DNA of 64,000 nucleotides from contig CANNZV010000847.1 of NCBI GenBank assembly GCA_947561585.1, positions 124,001 through 188,000 of the forward strand, written 5' to 3'. Of the stretch, positions 1 to 10,714 are shown piece by piece (position 1 is the first letter of the stretch; each line of letters opens with the position of its first letter). The stretch is from Caprella mutica (lineage: Eukaryota; Arthropoda; Malacostraca; Amphipoda; Caprellidae). The notes beneath the pieces are model-generated. The model was not told the DNA's origin and made no database searches. It was given only the letters and a program-made list of their open reading frames with translations. Made by a program: the position numbers and the translations under genes.

Positions 1-840
1 ATTTTTAAGTTTAAAAGACTAGGTGAGGAAATTACCTTACTGAATCATTGGAACCTAAGGCGATAATTAATAGTAATAATTTCAATAAGGAGTACACGAT
101 AGGAGCTGCCATTTAATGTTACGCTTTACCTATTGTAAACGGTTACTATTCTTTGGTGCGACCCTCCATTAGTCCTACACTTTTGCGGTTTATTTCTGAT
201 TGAATTTCAAAATATATGTATATCGGGGGAAGGGATGTGTCATGTGCTACCCCCCTGACCCCCCGCCAGGTCATTTAAAAATCATGAAGTGTGCAGTACA
301 ACAAACTAGCGAATACAACAAACTCCATTAAATCGAATGAGGAAATGCATCATACAAATTAGCTAATATTTGAAATAAAGTAAAATATGTACCAAAGTAA
401 AAAAAATAAAGGTAAATATTGTATTATTTAAATTGCTATAGGTATCTATAATGTATATTTATGTAATATTTCTTATTTTAATCAAAAAATATAACTAGAA
501 ATAATACAGAAAGTTGTAACTGTCGGACTAATGACACGTCCCCATTGTAAACGGAGCTAGGACGTTTCGGTACCAGATTTTTTATTCCAAGACGAACCTT
601 ATTTATTAAACTCGAAATGAGTTAAGACTACAAATTATAGCAGATAACAGACGTAGAATTATTTTCGAGAATTTAAAAACAGCTATGATCATCAAATGTA
701 ATAAATGCTTTCTTTATTGTACAAGTTATTGTCTAAAACTCTCTCAATTTGACATCGTTTCCTACCCTGCCTTCTATATAAATATACCATCAATGAAAAC
801 TCTCAAATACAATTAGCCCTATTTCAAGAAATTAGAACAT
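1..840. other. AT-rich non-coding stretch with a C-rich repeat copy
   Basis: No reading frame or gene structure is visible. The one recognisable piece is a C-rich block at about 229-310 followed by a motif (tcattta..aatcatga.gtgtgcagtac). The same combination recurs near 28275-28350 and, inverted, near 29548-29640. It is therefore a copy of a dispersed repeat. The rest shows nothing I can assign. Confidence 0.6.
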
Positions 841-1030
841 ATAAAGCTAACCTGAACGCATATCATTGAGCATATAAAGCTAACCTGAACGCATAAAAAG
901 CATATTTTGAGCATAAAATGTATATTTTAAGCATAAAAAGAATATTTTAAGGCATAAAAAGCATATATAAAGAGCATAAAAGCATATTTAACAAGCTTAA
1001 AACATAGAGCATAAAAGCATATTTCAAAAA
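841..1030. repeat. Degenerate tandem repeat built on GCATAAAA/GCATATTT
   Basis: A 24-bp segment (catataaagctaacctgaacgcat) is present twice in direct order around 838-894. It is followed by many irregular copies of gcataaaa-gcatattt up to about 1025. This is a simple-sequence expansion with drifting unit length and no coding potential. The following stretch, 1030-1600, holds nothing I recognise. Confidence 0.6.
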
Positions 1031-1610
1031 GAATATTGTCACAACCCTATTCATAACTATTTCATATTACAATGTGGTAAGAGTAATGAACACAGTTCTC
1101 TGAAATGGAAGCTAGTTCATCATATTTTATCTTCTAATCTAAATCATACAATCTTGAGAGACTCTGAATTTCTTCAAGTCAGTAGATTTTGACATGGAAG
1201 ATTGTTTGTTAGATTTACTTGTTTTCTCTCTGAATAACGAACTCTGGGATTTCAAAGTCTGTTGCAAATAAATAGTTATAATAAGTTTGTAACGGGGATA
1301 ACATTATATATATAGCCCTTTTCGTCTTTACAGACGGTCTAACAGCTAGGAGCAGAGCAAGAACTCGCGATTACAGTACACTAATTATATAACAGTTAAA
1401 ACCTAACGATTACCTATCAGTTTTAAGACTTTACAGTGTGTGAGTAAGAACTCGTGCACTAAAAAAAATATTGCAAATCTATTAAAATTAAACATTATGT
1501 AAATAAAGAATGACTAAATAAATAAATTCTATACAGTTAAAACGTAACAGTGAAAATAAATACAGACAAAAACACAGTAGAGGCTCCAAAGAAATACAGA
1601 ATACAAAATT

Positions 1611-2160
1611 TATTTATTTATTTATTCTTTATTGAAAAAATCATTACAAATTTTAAAACAATCATACCTATATAAAAAAGTACAAAAGTACAAAAACACA
1701 TAGGCAAAATAAAAAAATACAAGATTTCAAGCCCCTTTCATAAGTTCAAAAAACTTTTCGGGCAATTCAAGTTAACAGCACAAATGAATTAAGAACATGA
1801 CGTCACAAATTATTATAACATTGATTGAAGAAAAATACAAACAAATCAATTTACAGTATATTTTGGGCAAGCAAATATTACTTGTAATCCTTCTTAAAAA
1901 CATCAATGTTTCGACTGTCACGAATATGAGTTGGAATCAAATTCCACATCCTAGGACCATTAGATTCAATGGATCTCATGCACTGATTTAGCCTCTGGAA
2001 AGCTGGAAGTGCGTCTCTGGAATGTCTCGTATTATATGAATGGCTCGGTAAGGGCACTAGATCAGATGACATCCTTCCGTACATAAAAATACCCATCTGA
2101 AATTTAAACAAATCATTGAATGCTAGTATTCTAGTTTTCATAAAGAGTGGTTTAGTAGAA
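1611..2160 (-). pseudogene. 5'-truncated non-LTR retrotransposon (LINE), reverse transcriptase C-terminus
   Basis: On the minus strand, 2141 to 1878 encodes about 87 residues ending in a layout typical of the extreme C-terminus of LINE ORF2: a YNTRHSRDALPAF stretch, then RSIESNGPRMWNLIP, then a basic VFKKDYK end and stop. Catalytic reverse transcriptase motifs are absent because the copy is truncated at its 5' end, as is usual for LINEs. The 3' side (plus-strand 1611-1640) is an attta/ttatt simple repeat, which on the minus strand reads as an (AAATA)n tail. I place it in the broad Jockey/CR1-like group on the style of this tail only; the clade is not certain. It is a dead fragment. Confidence 0.7.
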
Positions 2161-2395
2161 TCAAGATAGTGCGAAAATGTAATAATAAAGTTTTAACTAG
2201 TTGTATCAGTAGTATGATACTAATTCGCTGAGATTTAGTCAGGTATATGGACGTTAAGAGGTGACAGCAGATAAACCAACTGATTCGTAGGAAGTTTTAT
2301 TGAACACTGGCTATTGCTACAACATGCATACGAGAAATTAGTTATCATGAGAATATTATTGGAACAGTTTTTAAGAGCATAGACTATGAGTTTTA
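2142..2395 (-). mobile_element. Severed 3' end of the BEL/Pao element, left of the Copia insertion
   Basis: The 5-bp sequence TTTTA occurs immediately before the left Copia LTR (2391-2395) and immediately after the right one (5951-5955). The DNA just left of 2396 was therefore contiguous with the BEL/Pao pol 3' end at 5956 before the Copia insertion. This block should hold the 3' untranslated part or LTR of that element, read on the minus strand. An aataaaac polyadenylation-type motif is visible on the minus strand. No matching second LTR was found in the window, so the LTR limits stay open. Confidence 0.45.
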
Positions 2396-2731
2396 TGTTG
2401 AAATTTTAGTTAAATGTATTACACACTCGTTATATATTTAATGTTAACTTCCTGTTAGACTAGCTCAGCTATATTAAATTACCTATTGTTTCAATAACCA
2501 TGTATTACTTTTAATGAGAAACGGACATAAGGTCTAAAGTCGATCTCACTTCCGTCGAGGGTTAAATACCCTGTCGTGTAGTTTCTGAAGTCAGTCTGTC
2601 TTGAACATTACTCAGTGAGAGATGGGTTCCACTCATCTCTCCATAGACTTCTAATTGTATAACATATTTACTCTTTAAATAAACTCTATGTCTTAACGTT
2701 GTTAACCCACTGATTTAACCTAATTCTAAAA
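2396..2731 (+). repeat. Left LTR of the Copia-type element
   Basis: Starts TGTTGAAATT and matches 5615-5950 over its whole length. The last bases differ (ctaaaa here, ctaaca in the right copy), so the left copy has lost the canonical CA end. It contains an aataaa signal near its 3' part (tctttaaataaactc), a candidate polyadenylation site. Confidence 0.88.
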
Positions 2732-2750
2732 GGTTATGGGCCCAGTGAAC
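2732..2750 (+). promoter_or_regulatory. Copia-type primer binding site
   Basis: The sequence beginning ggttatgggcccagtg sits immediately after the left LTR. Established knowledge: Drosophila copia primes from an internal fragment of initiator tRNA-Met with this type of site. Its position next to the LTR end makes the assignment good. Confidence 0.75.
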
Positions 2751-3035
2751 GATAAGAGTTTATAAATCAAATTATGTTTAAACAAATTAGAAGTTTATAA
2801 TAGTAATAAAAACGAAGTGCTGTGAAAAAAGTGTTAACCTATATGAAACATATCACTTAAAACGCTTGCGTAAGCAAATCGTGCTCACGCGCTAATGAGG
2901 TCAATTATAATGATTGCTCTAGCGAAAAATGCACTTGTGTTATAATATAATGATTTAGTATTTTTGCGGAAGAGGTGTCAAGAGAGGTCACAAATTACCT
3001 TTAAATCTGTGACCTTATCCTTTGGTAAACAGTCT

Positions 3036-3900
3036 TTCAACAAAAGGTTCTTGCGAACTAAGGCTGTGTTACTGTTCCAATTAAATATTAATACTTATAT
3101 TCAGTGCAGTTATTCTTATGAATTAGAATAATGTTAAAACATCAATTCAGTTAAACAGTAAATCAAGTTAACTGCTTTGGTCGTTTATGTTTGTTAAAGT
3201 ATTGAATGATAGTAAATACTTATATTCAGTGCAGTTATTCTTATGAATTAGAATAATGTTAAAACATCAATTCAGTTAAACAGTAAATCAAGTTAACTGC
3301 TTTGGTCGTTTATGTTTGTTAAAGTATTGAATGATAGTAAATACTTATATTCAGTGCAGTTATTCTTATGAATTAGAATAATGTTAAAACATCAATTCAG
3401 TTAAACAGTAAATCAAGTTAACTGCTTTGGTTGTTTATGTTTGTTAAAGTATTGAATGATAGTAAATACTTATATTCAGTGCAGTTATTCTTATGAATTA
3501 GAATAATGTTAAAACATCAATTCAGTTAAACAGTAAATCAAGTTAACTGCTTTGGTCGTTTATGTTTGTTAAAGTATTGAATGATAGTAAATACTTATAT
3601 TCAGTGCAGTTATTCTTATGAATTAGAATAATGTTAAAACATCAATTCAGTTAAACAGTAAATCAAGTTAACTGCTTTGGTTGTTTATGTTTGTTAAAGT
3701 ATTGAATGACAGTAAATACTTTCAACAAAAGGCACTTGCGAACTAAGACTTCTGTTCTGTTTCAATTGAATATTAATAATTATATTCAGTTATTCTTATG
3801 AATTAGAATAATGTTAAAACATCAATTCAGTTAAACAGTAAACTGCTTTGGTTGTTTATGTTTGTTAAAGTATTGAATGATAGTAAATACTTTCAACAAA
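3036..3900 (+). repeat. 125-bp tandem repeat in the Copia leader
   Basis: Five consecutive units of exactly 125 bp start at about 3086, 3211, 3336, 3461 and 3586 (marked by agtaaatact), with only single-base differences. They are flanked by longer variant units at 3036 and 3711 that add a caacaaaagg..cttgcgaacta segment. The array lies between the primer binding site and the gag remnant. It could be an internal promoter or enhancer array, but that is inference. Confidence 0.85.
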
Positions 3901-4035
3901 AGGTGATTTGTCTTCTGTCATCACTGCCAGGGCCGTTTGAAGTGCTTGTCACTGCACTTGAAGCTCAGACAGACATCCCTAACTGGATTACCGTAGCTGA
4001 CTCACTCCGGAGAGAAGCTGAAAAGTTGAGTATTC
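3894..4035 (+). pseudogene. Copia gag remnant (UBN2-type region)
   Basis: About 45 residues in the plus frame read CLLSSLPGPFEVLVTALEAQ followed by a segment ending SLRREAEKL. This is the conserved core of Copia-type gag (Pfam UBN2 type), where a LLSSLP..Y..LV.ALE pattern is usual. The N-terminal half of gag and the zinc knuckle are missing. The frame opens out of the tandem-repeat leader at 3852 and runs into unrelated sequence after about 4035. It is therefore an internal-deletion remnant and not a working protein. Confidence 0.7.
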
Positions 4036-4366
4036 TTCTCAAACTAACAACTCCTCATCCCAGAGCTACCCCAATCTGGATACACCCAGCAAGGAGGAGG
4101 ATACGGCACTTGAAACAGTGGGGGGTACGATGGACAGCAGCAGAATTACTATGCACAGCAGCAACAGACACCGCTAACCCAAATCTCTTACGGCAACTGG
4201 GGACAACAGGCACCGGGCGGTTGGAATGCCGCAACCACTGGACAAGCTGCCGGTACTTGGAGTGGCTATGGACAACAAACCGGACAAACGCCCCAGCAAA
4301 GCTGGAGCAACTCCACATACTTGTGGTGGCTATGGGAACTACAACTACAAGAAGTAAAATAAGTAA
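4036..4366 (+). pseudogene. Captured C-terminal tail of an hnRNP-like RNA-binding protein
   Basis: Downstream of the gag remnant the sequence becomes relatively GC-rich. In the third forward frame (from 4067) it encodes a low-complexity tail rich in Gly, Tyr, Gln and Asn: a piece like SGYTQQGGGYGT, then GYDGQQQNYYAQQQQ, ISYGNWGQQAPGGWN, TWSGYGQQTGQTPQQSW, and after a one-base frame slip GGYGNYNYKK with a stop near 4357. One in-frame stop (TGA near 4109) and the slip make it a pseudogene. Such prion-like G/Y/Q tails are known from hnRNP and related RNA-binding proteins and are foreign to Copia Gag or Pol. Which host gene it came from I cannot say. No RNA-recognition motif is included. Confidence 0.5.
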
Positions 4367-4389
4367 AGACTTGTTTGTTTGTAAATAGC

Positions 4390-5614
4390 TACACAAGAAA
4401 GTGGTAGTGTTAAGTTGCTATAATGACTTAGTTTAACTGACATTTAACTTACGCCATATTGTAGTTCTATTCACAGTAAATAAATAACCTGATGTTAGTC
4501 TAGTGGTAGGTTTAGTTAACTTTCGCCTCTACGGTTCTTGCACCGGTGTACAACTTGCTTCAGCATTTGTGAAGTGAATTCTCAAATTAATTGAAATTAG
4601 GCTCTTGGATAGTAGTTAGATAGAATTTTTATTGCTTTTTAATGATCAGCAGCTTAATCTTTGAATCGTAACAAAAACTACCGACACAGCATTTAATTAT
4701 TATTTTAATTGATGACTCAGCATGTTTACTTAATAGAAGTACGCGGTCTATTAGGTGAGCATATGAATTGAATACATATGAATTGATATTCATACTGTGA
4801 ATATTTGTGAATATTTAGAAGTGAATATTTAGAAATAAATATTTTTCATTTTGAAATACTAATTAGATTTTGATGATTAGAAAATTTTAAAGTCAAAATA
4901 AATTAGGAATTTGCAGGAATGAACTATTTTTAAATTAATATACATAAATGAAATGGTTATATTTATAACTAATTTGCAGTAAAATATTAAACGATCTTTC
5001 AATTTTTCTGAAGAAAGAATTTAATAGTAAATTTTATTCAATAAAATAATTAAAAAATAGAAAGTCTATTTTTTAACGGAAGGATGTTAATTTTAATTGC
5101 ATGATTATTAAGCAATGTTAATTTTTACAAGTTAAATTGAAATAAAATAAGCAAGAATGTCACAATATGTTAAGTTCAGTTTTGATGTGTATTCATACTA
5201 TTTTTATGTTATATGTAAGTTTGAAATATTTTATATACATAGTATATTTTCTTTTTGGATTTCTGAAGACTCTGTTTTATATCGACATTCAGAAATAAAA
5301 AGAGGGGAAGAAAGGAATTATTTGAAATAGAATTAAAACCATTAATAAATGTTTAAAATTCTTGCAGTTATGATTGTTCAATTTGAATTTCAGAATTTTT
5401 CAATTTGAGTTTTAATGTTTTGAATTTTAGGATTGATTAAAATGAGATTTATGTCTTTAAATTTAGAATAATTCATTCCCTATGTAAATTGTTGTTCATG
5501 GTTTTTTTTTTTTGGATCGTCTGACATATTCTCTAAATCGTTGCCTATTGATAGATTTACCAAATTTGTTAAATTAATAGGTATGAAAAATATAAAATGT
5601 CGTGTGAGGAGGAG
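4390..5614 (+). other. AT-rich interior of the Copia element, possibly captured 3' UTR
   Basis: After the stop of the hnRNP-like tail there are about 1.2 kb of non-coding DNA with candidate polyadenylation motifs (aataaa near 4480). If the host tail was captured as mRNA, part of this may be its 3' UTR. No frame or Copia domain is visible. The last bases (gaggaggag) are the polypurine tract preceding the right LTR. Confidence 0.5.
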
Positions 5615-5950
5615 TGTTGAAATTTTAGTTAAATGTATTACACACTCGTTATATATTTAATGTTAACTTCCTGTTAGACTAGCTCAGCTATATTAAATTA
5701 CCTATTGTTTCAATAACCATGTATTACTTTTAATGAGAAACGGACATAAGGTCTAAAGTCGATCTCACTTCCGTCGAGGGTTAAATACCCTGTCGTGTAG
5801 TTTCTGAAGTCAGTCTGTCTTGAACATTACTCAGTGAGAGATGGGTTCCACTCATCTCTCCATAGACTTCTAATTGTATAACATATTTACTCTTTAAATA
5901 AACTCTATGTCTTAACGTTGTTAACCCACTGATTTAACCTAATTCTAACA
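5615..5950 (+). repeat. Right LTR of the Copia-type element
   Basis: Begins TGTTGAAATT and ends TTCTAACA, the canonical Copia-type TG..CA limits, followed by the target duplication TTTTA. Its last six bases supply the present stop codon of the BEL/Pao frame on the other strand. Confidence 0.88.
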
Positions 5951-5955
5951 TTTTA

Positions 5956-8299
5956 ACAGCTTATATAAATTATGAACATATATTTTACACTCCGGCCCAA
6001 ACAAGAATTTATAAGATTTATTAATAGTATAAAATTCAAAAACAACAAAGAACAAAACACAAACAGCTGCTTTACGTTTAATCCTTTCACGAGTACATGA
6101 AGGTTCATTAACATTTTCGAAATCACTAGCAGATGAAGATATCTCAAGATTGACCATATTAATTATCGGTTGAATACAAAAGCCATTTTTAGTTTTAATG
6201 TACGCCGATCTAACCACTCCATCATTTCCCAAATTTAACGTCACAATTTTCCCTAATTTCCATGAGCTTCTACTATTACCATCAGCTATCAGAACTACAT
6301 CTCCGGCCCGCAAATTTGATGGCACATCAAGATTATTGCTAGAACGTTCCCTAAGTGACGTTAAATATTCAGATTTCCATATGTACCACAAATCGTCTAA
6401 TAATTTACGTAACCTTTGTTTCCTAGTGAACATCTCCCTACTGTAGACATTTGGATCAGATAGTAAAGTCAAATCTACACCTGCATTCCCTAGCGCTCTT
6501 ATACGCCTACCACAAACTAAATGAGAAGGAGTTAAAGGATCGTCAGTGATATCGTCGCTTACATAGGTAATAGGTCTATCATTAATCAGAGACTCTATCT
6601 CACAAAGCAAAGTAGAAAGTTCTATAGAAGATATCAATGATTTTCCCAAAACCTTTCGTAAACTATTCTTAGTCAAACCAACCATTCTCTCCCAAGCCCC
6701 ACCAAAGTGTGGAGCATTTACAGGAATAAATTGCCATTCTACATTCAACAAATTTAGTTTACTTACAACTTTTTCATGAGATTTAATCTGTTTGAGAAGA
6801 TCGGCTGTTTTGACAAATATAAGAGCATTATCACTTAATAATAATTTAGGTACAGACATCCTAGCGGTAAATCTCCTAAAACATAATAGAAAGGTATCCG
6901 CGGTGCCATCATGAGCTAATTCTAAAAAGATAGCCCTAGTTATCATACAAGTAAATAGACATATATAAACTTTCCTAGTTTCACCACAATCTCTTACTAA
7001 CAAAGGGCCTGCATAATCTACACCAGTTGTACTGAAAGGTTCAGACGATACCACTCTGTGATAAGGCAATGGAGCGACAGAAGGCAGCGGTTCTTTTCTA
7101 CTGTTAATGCGTTTGCACGTCACACATGTACGTAACACAGATTTAATAATCTGACGCCCTCTGGGAATCCAATACCTTTCCCTCACAGTTGCTAAAGTCT
7201 GACTAACACCCGAATGAAAAATTTTAACATGAAAATGCCATATCAACAATTTGCACAAATAACTCCTAGATGGCAACAAAATAGGATACTTAGATTCTAA
7301 TTCCAACTCAGAAAATATCAATCTACCTTTACAGTGAAGAATTCCGTCAATACAAATTATATCTAATTGTTTCACAATAGAAGGTACAGGTAATGTAGAA
7401 TCAGATTGGTATGAGAAAATTTCAGCGAAAAATACTCTCTGCACAATCAGTATTAATGCCCTTTCAGAAAACTTCAATTCATCACTTGTCAACTCGAAAC
7501 TAGACTCTTTATTAGTCTTCCAATTAATGAACCTATAAATGTAAGCAGTAACTCTAATCAGTCTTATAAATGAACTAAATCTAAGAAAATAATCCTCACT
7601 CAGTCCACACTCTACAACTTCATTACAAATTACATCGTTACAATGGATATCTACCACAAACTCAGTCTGATCAATTACAGTGTTTGACGCTATCTCATAG
7701 TTCTGAAAACAATCAAAGGAATTTAACCATTCGGGTCCGGTAATCCAATTACTATTTAACAATTCAGAAGCAGTCAAACCTCGAGTCAAATGATCAGCTG
7801 GGTTTTCTAAAGTAGTTACATAGCGCCAAACTGCACCAGGAACTAATTCATGAATATTAGTGACTCTCTGATTAACGTACTGTTTATTACTATTTTTATT
7901 CAAAATCCAACTGAGTGCAATTTGACTATCACTAAAAAAGATCACATCAGTCACTTCACATATGTCTTTCAAAATATCTATCAAATATTTCGCTAAACGT
8001 GCACCAATATTTGTAGAAGTTAGCTCTAATTGAGGTAAAGTTACTGTCTTAACAGGTGCAATTCTTGATTTAGCCATAAGGAATTTTATACCTGACTCCG
8101 TAAATATATAACAAACTGCTCCATAAGCTACCTTACTAGAATCACAAAATATATAGAGCTTACTTACTTTCCCTAAATCTAAATTTCGTTCCCATTTCAT
8201 ACCCTGCACATATGATAAATCACTAACTATACTATTCCATTCATCAACTAAAGTACTAGGTAATTCTTCGTCCCATTCTAATTCATTTTTCCATAGCCT
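5956..8299 (-). pseudogene. BEL/Pao pol, RNase H - integrase part
   Basis: The minus strand from 8299 has one long open frame of about 780 residues. RNase H comes first: FCDSSKVAYGAV gives the first Asp, LPQLELTS the Glu, FFSDSQIALSW the next Asp, and NPADHLTRG a late Asp. The integrase follows, with an HHCC zinc domain (HFHVKIFHSGVS, then CVTC) and a catalytic core with Asp in TTGVDYAGP, Asp in LLLSDNALIF and Glu in GGAWERMVG. A C-terminal DUF5641-like piece (LRAGDVVLIADG) ends it. This order is diagnostic for the BEL/Pao superfamily. All catalytic residues of RNase H and integrase that I could check are present. The frame is separated from the upstream reverse transcriptase by an in-frame TAG near 8299, and its natural end was cut off by the Copia insertion. 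The present stop lies inside the Copia LTR. Confidence 0.85.
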
Positions 8300-9490
8300 C
8301 TATATAAATATCTTGCAGCGAACAGACACAGGAGATAATAAACCAATGGGATCGAAAATCTTAGAGCTATCACTAACTACCGAACGTTTAGTACATGTAA
8401 CTTCCTTACTTAAATCCTTAACTTTAAACCCTAAACTATCATTTCCTACATTCCACATAAATCCTAACACATAAATCTCATCTCCCGATTTAGTGTAACT
8501 AGCTTCACTAATATTGCCCTTAACTAAGTCAGAATTTGTTAACCATTCCCTCAATGTAAATCCAGCACTATTTAGTAATGAAGTAGAACTATTACAACAC
8601 TAATACTTTTTGTTCTTCCCTGGCTGAAAATGCTAAATTATCTACATACAAAGAACTCCTAATTTCCTTAGCTACCTGAATATCACTATAGCTATCCAAA
8701 AGTTTCTTAATGCTCAAATTTAATAGAAATTGACTGCAAGTACCTCCGAAAAATACAACTTTAAATCTATATACCCCAATTGAACTATTCAAGTCATATG
8801 GATCATCTGGCCACAAAAAACGTGTAGAATCTCTATCTCTTTCATTTAAGCCCACCATTAAATATGCCTTTTCAATATCAGATATGCAGGCGTGCTTAAA
8901 GGCTCTGAACCTTATAAATACGGATAACAGATCATTAATTAAATAAGGTCCAGACATTAAACAATCATTAAGACTAGGAGATTCCTTACATTTCCTAGCA
9001 GAGCAATCATAAACTATTCTAAAAGGAGTTGTAACAGAATCCTTCACTATACCATGGTGCGAAATATAATGTACTTTGCCCTCGAATTCATCAGGATTAT
9101 TAACCTTTTCTATGAAGTCCCTTTCAATCTGAGTATTAATTATATCGCTGTATTGAGCGAGTGTGTTAGGAGATTTCCGTAGACTAATCAAGTTTCGTTT
9201 CAATCTATTCTTAGCAAGAAAATAATTATCAGGCAGAGTCCTATGATCTGATCTCCATGGTAATGAAGCAATAAATTTACCGTCTTTAAATTCTACTAAT
9301 CTATCATAATCTAAATTTTCTACACTATTTTCAGTAATTCCTATAGACTCTAAATCCCAAAATTGTTTTAATTTTTCATCTAAGCGAACTTCATTAGAAT
9401 CGGTTGCTCTAAGTACCGTTATACAACTAGTCTGCTCTATATTTTGATAGGCTATACTGAGACCTAAAGAATTAATAAAAATATAGTAAC
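8300..9490 (-). pseudogene. BEL/Pao pol, reverse transcriptase part, frameshifted
   Basis: Read on the minus strand. The first part (9480-9200) has the linker FWDLESIGI followed by LPWRSDHRTLPDNY, typical just before the Pao reverse transcriptase. The core follows in 9203-8592: PFRIVYDCSAR, LNDCLMSGP, ISDIEKAYLMVGL (catalytic Asp), then the box usually written YVDD, here SLYVDNLAFS, so the second Asp is replaced by Asn. A frameshift near 8600 moves the frame to the NSAGFTLREW segment (8554-8300, ending with a FDPIGLLSPV motif). Gag and aspartic protease are missing. The frameshift, the stop near 8299 and the altered active box show an inactive copy. Confidence 0.85.
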
Positions 9491-10330
9491 GTAAATAACC
9501 TACTGCAAATGTTCCAAGTGCCTACATTACTCTAGGTAAAAGGACCTAAGATCAAAAGATTTTATTATAACGCACCTGAGATCTATAAATTTATGATAAG
9601 TGTTATTGTGAACTAATTACTTTAAATAAACATGTCATTCGGTAAACAGTTACAAGAAAAACTAAATTTGAATATAATCGTATCAAGAAAATCAGTACCT
9701 GCATAAAGATAATTAAAAAAAATAGATTTAATCACTAATAATATATCATAAATAGGAAAATCACGTGTAATTTTTATTTCAAACAGTACTGAGGTATAAT
9801 GAGCTTAAAGCAAATATGATTTAAAATATAATATTCTAAATAAATCGGTCTCTGATCTATTTCTTCAAAATAAATAAACTTTGGCACTAATATTTTTATA
9901 CCTATTGTGATTGAGATCGAAATGTTTTAAGAAAAGACGAATCTATTTATAAAATACTTAAATAAACCGTTTTTCGGAATTATTTTCTTAGGTAAATTAT
10001 TATATCGCAAAATAAATCAAGATAAAACAGTCTGGCTCCTAAAATTTTAAGATATAATGTATTTTAGTCAGGTAGTATTATCGAAACTAGGTCTGGCATC
10101 GAAATTATTAATATAAAAGATGTTTCAAACTAAAATATTAAGATAAACATATTTTCAAACTAATACTCATAAGATAAATGAGCTAATCGTCAAATGATTT
10201 AAAAATAATGTTACCCTGCTATAATTTTCGAAAATAAATGTCCATTGGGTATAATATCTTAGCCAAAGTCGTACCTAGGTCTTTGATATCTGTGCAAATA
10301 GTCCGGCCATATAATTGAAATAACACAAAC
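9490..10330. other. AT-rich DNA upstream (minus strand) of the BEL/Pao fragment
   Basis: No gag, protease or LTR could be recognised here, so the BEL/Pao copy seems truncated at about 9490. There are loosely similar segments around agatct/gatcta followed by aaataaa, but no clear periodicity. I see no gene. Confidence 0.5.
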
Positions 10331-10600
10331 TAGCCTAGAGCCTACCCAGCCTGGGGACTAATGCTCTTTGGAACTAATATTAGCTCCACCCACCACCCTC
10401 CCCCTCCCTCTCCCACACACAAAGGGGCGGGCCACTGACAACTCATTCATCATCCATGCTCATGATGCTCGCAGCTCGCCTCTCTCTCAGTTCAGACAGA
10501 GACGTGGTGAGGGGTGTTACTATTTATTTGCGCTCCAAATCGCTTGGTTTCTGTCTGAAATATTTGCCATGTAATATGAGTTTAAACAGAGCGAATGCAT
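10330..10600. other. GC-rich island in AT-rich DNA
   Basis: About 200 bp with C-rich runs (ccctccccctccctctccc) and aggggcgggcc stand out from the surroundings. A TCAGTT initiator-like match lies at 10487. No convincing downstream promoter element, splice site or conserved frame accompanies it. A 68-codon frame across it has low-complexity content and is not taken as a gene. It could be a promoter or first exon of a host gene, but that is a guess. Confidence 0.3.
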
Positions 10601-10714
10601 ACTATGAATCTACTTCCCTCAGATAAAAAATATATATTCAGCAATTCTTCTTAATATTTGAAGTGAGAAATACAGGTAGACAACATTTTGATTACACAAA
10701 TAAAGAGTTATTAG

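Larger units (their letters stand above)
2396..5950 (+). mobile_element. Copia-type (Ty1/copia) LTR retrotransposon, non-autonomous, with transduced host-like sequence
   Basis: Two 336-bp LTRs (2396-2731, 5615-5950) begin TGTTGAAAT and are almost identical. They are bounded by a perfect TTTTA duplication (2391-2395, 5951-5955). Directly after the left LTR is a primer binding site containing ggttatgggcccag, the kind pairing with an internal piece of initiator tRNA-Met that Drosophila copia uses. Directly before the right LTR is a purine tract (gaggaggag). The 2.9-kb interior should hold gag, protease, integrase, reverse transcriptase and RNase H. Only a short gag remnant is present, followed by a Gly/Tyr/Gln-rich cellular-looking C-terminus and AT-rich DNA. 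The element can only have moved with proteins supplied in trans. The near-identical LTRs suggest a fairly recent insertion. It interrupts the BEL/Pao element. Confidence 0.85.

Noticed and set aside
6198..6446. 82-codon plus frame across the BEL/Pao pol gene
   Set aside because: Antisense shadow of the integrase C-terminal region, which has clear domain evidence on the minus strand.
10368..10574. 68-codon plus frame in the GC-rich island
   Set aside because: Composition reflects C-rich simple sequence; no homologous motif or splice context.
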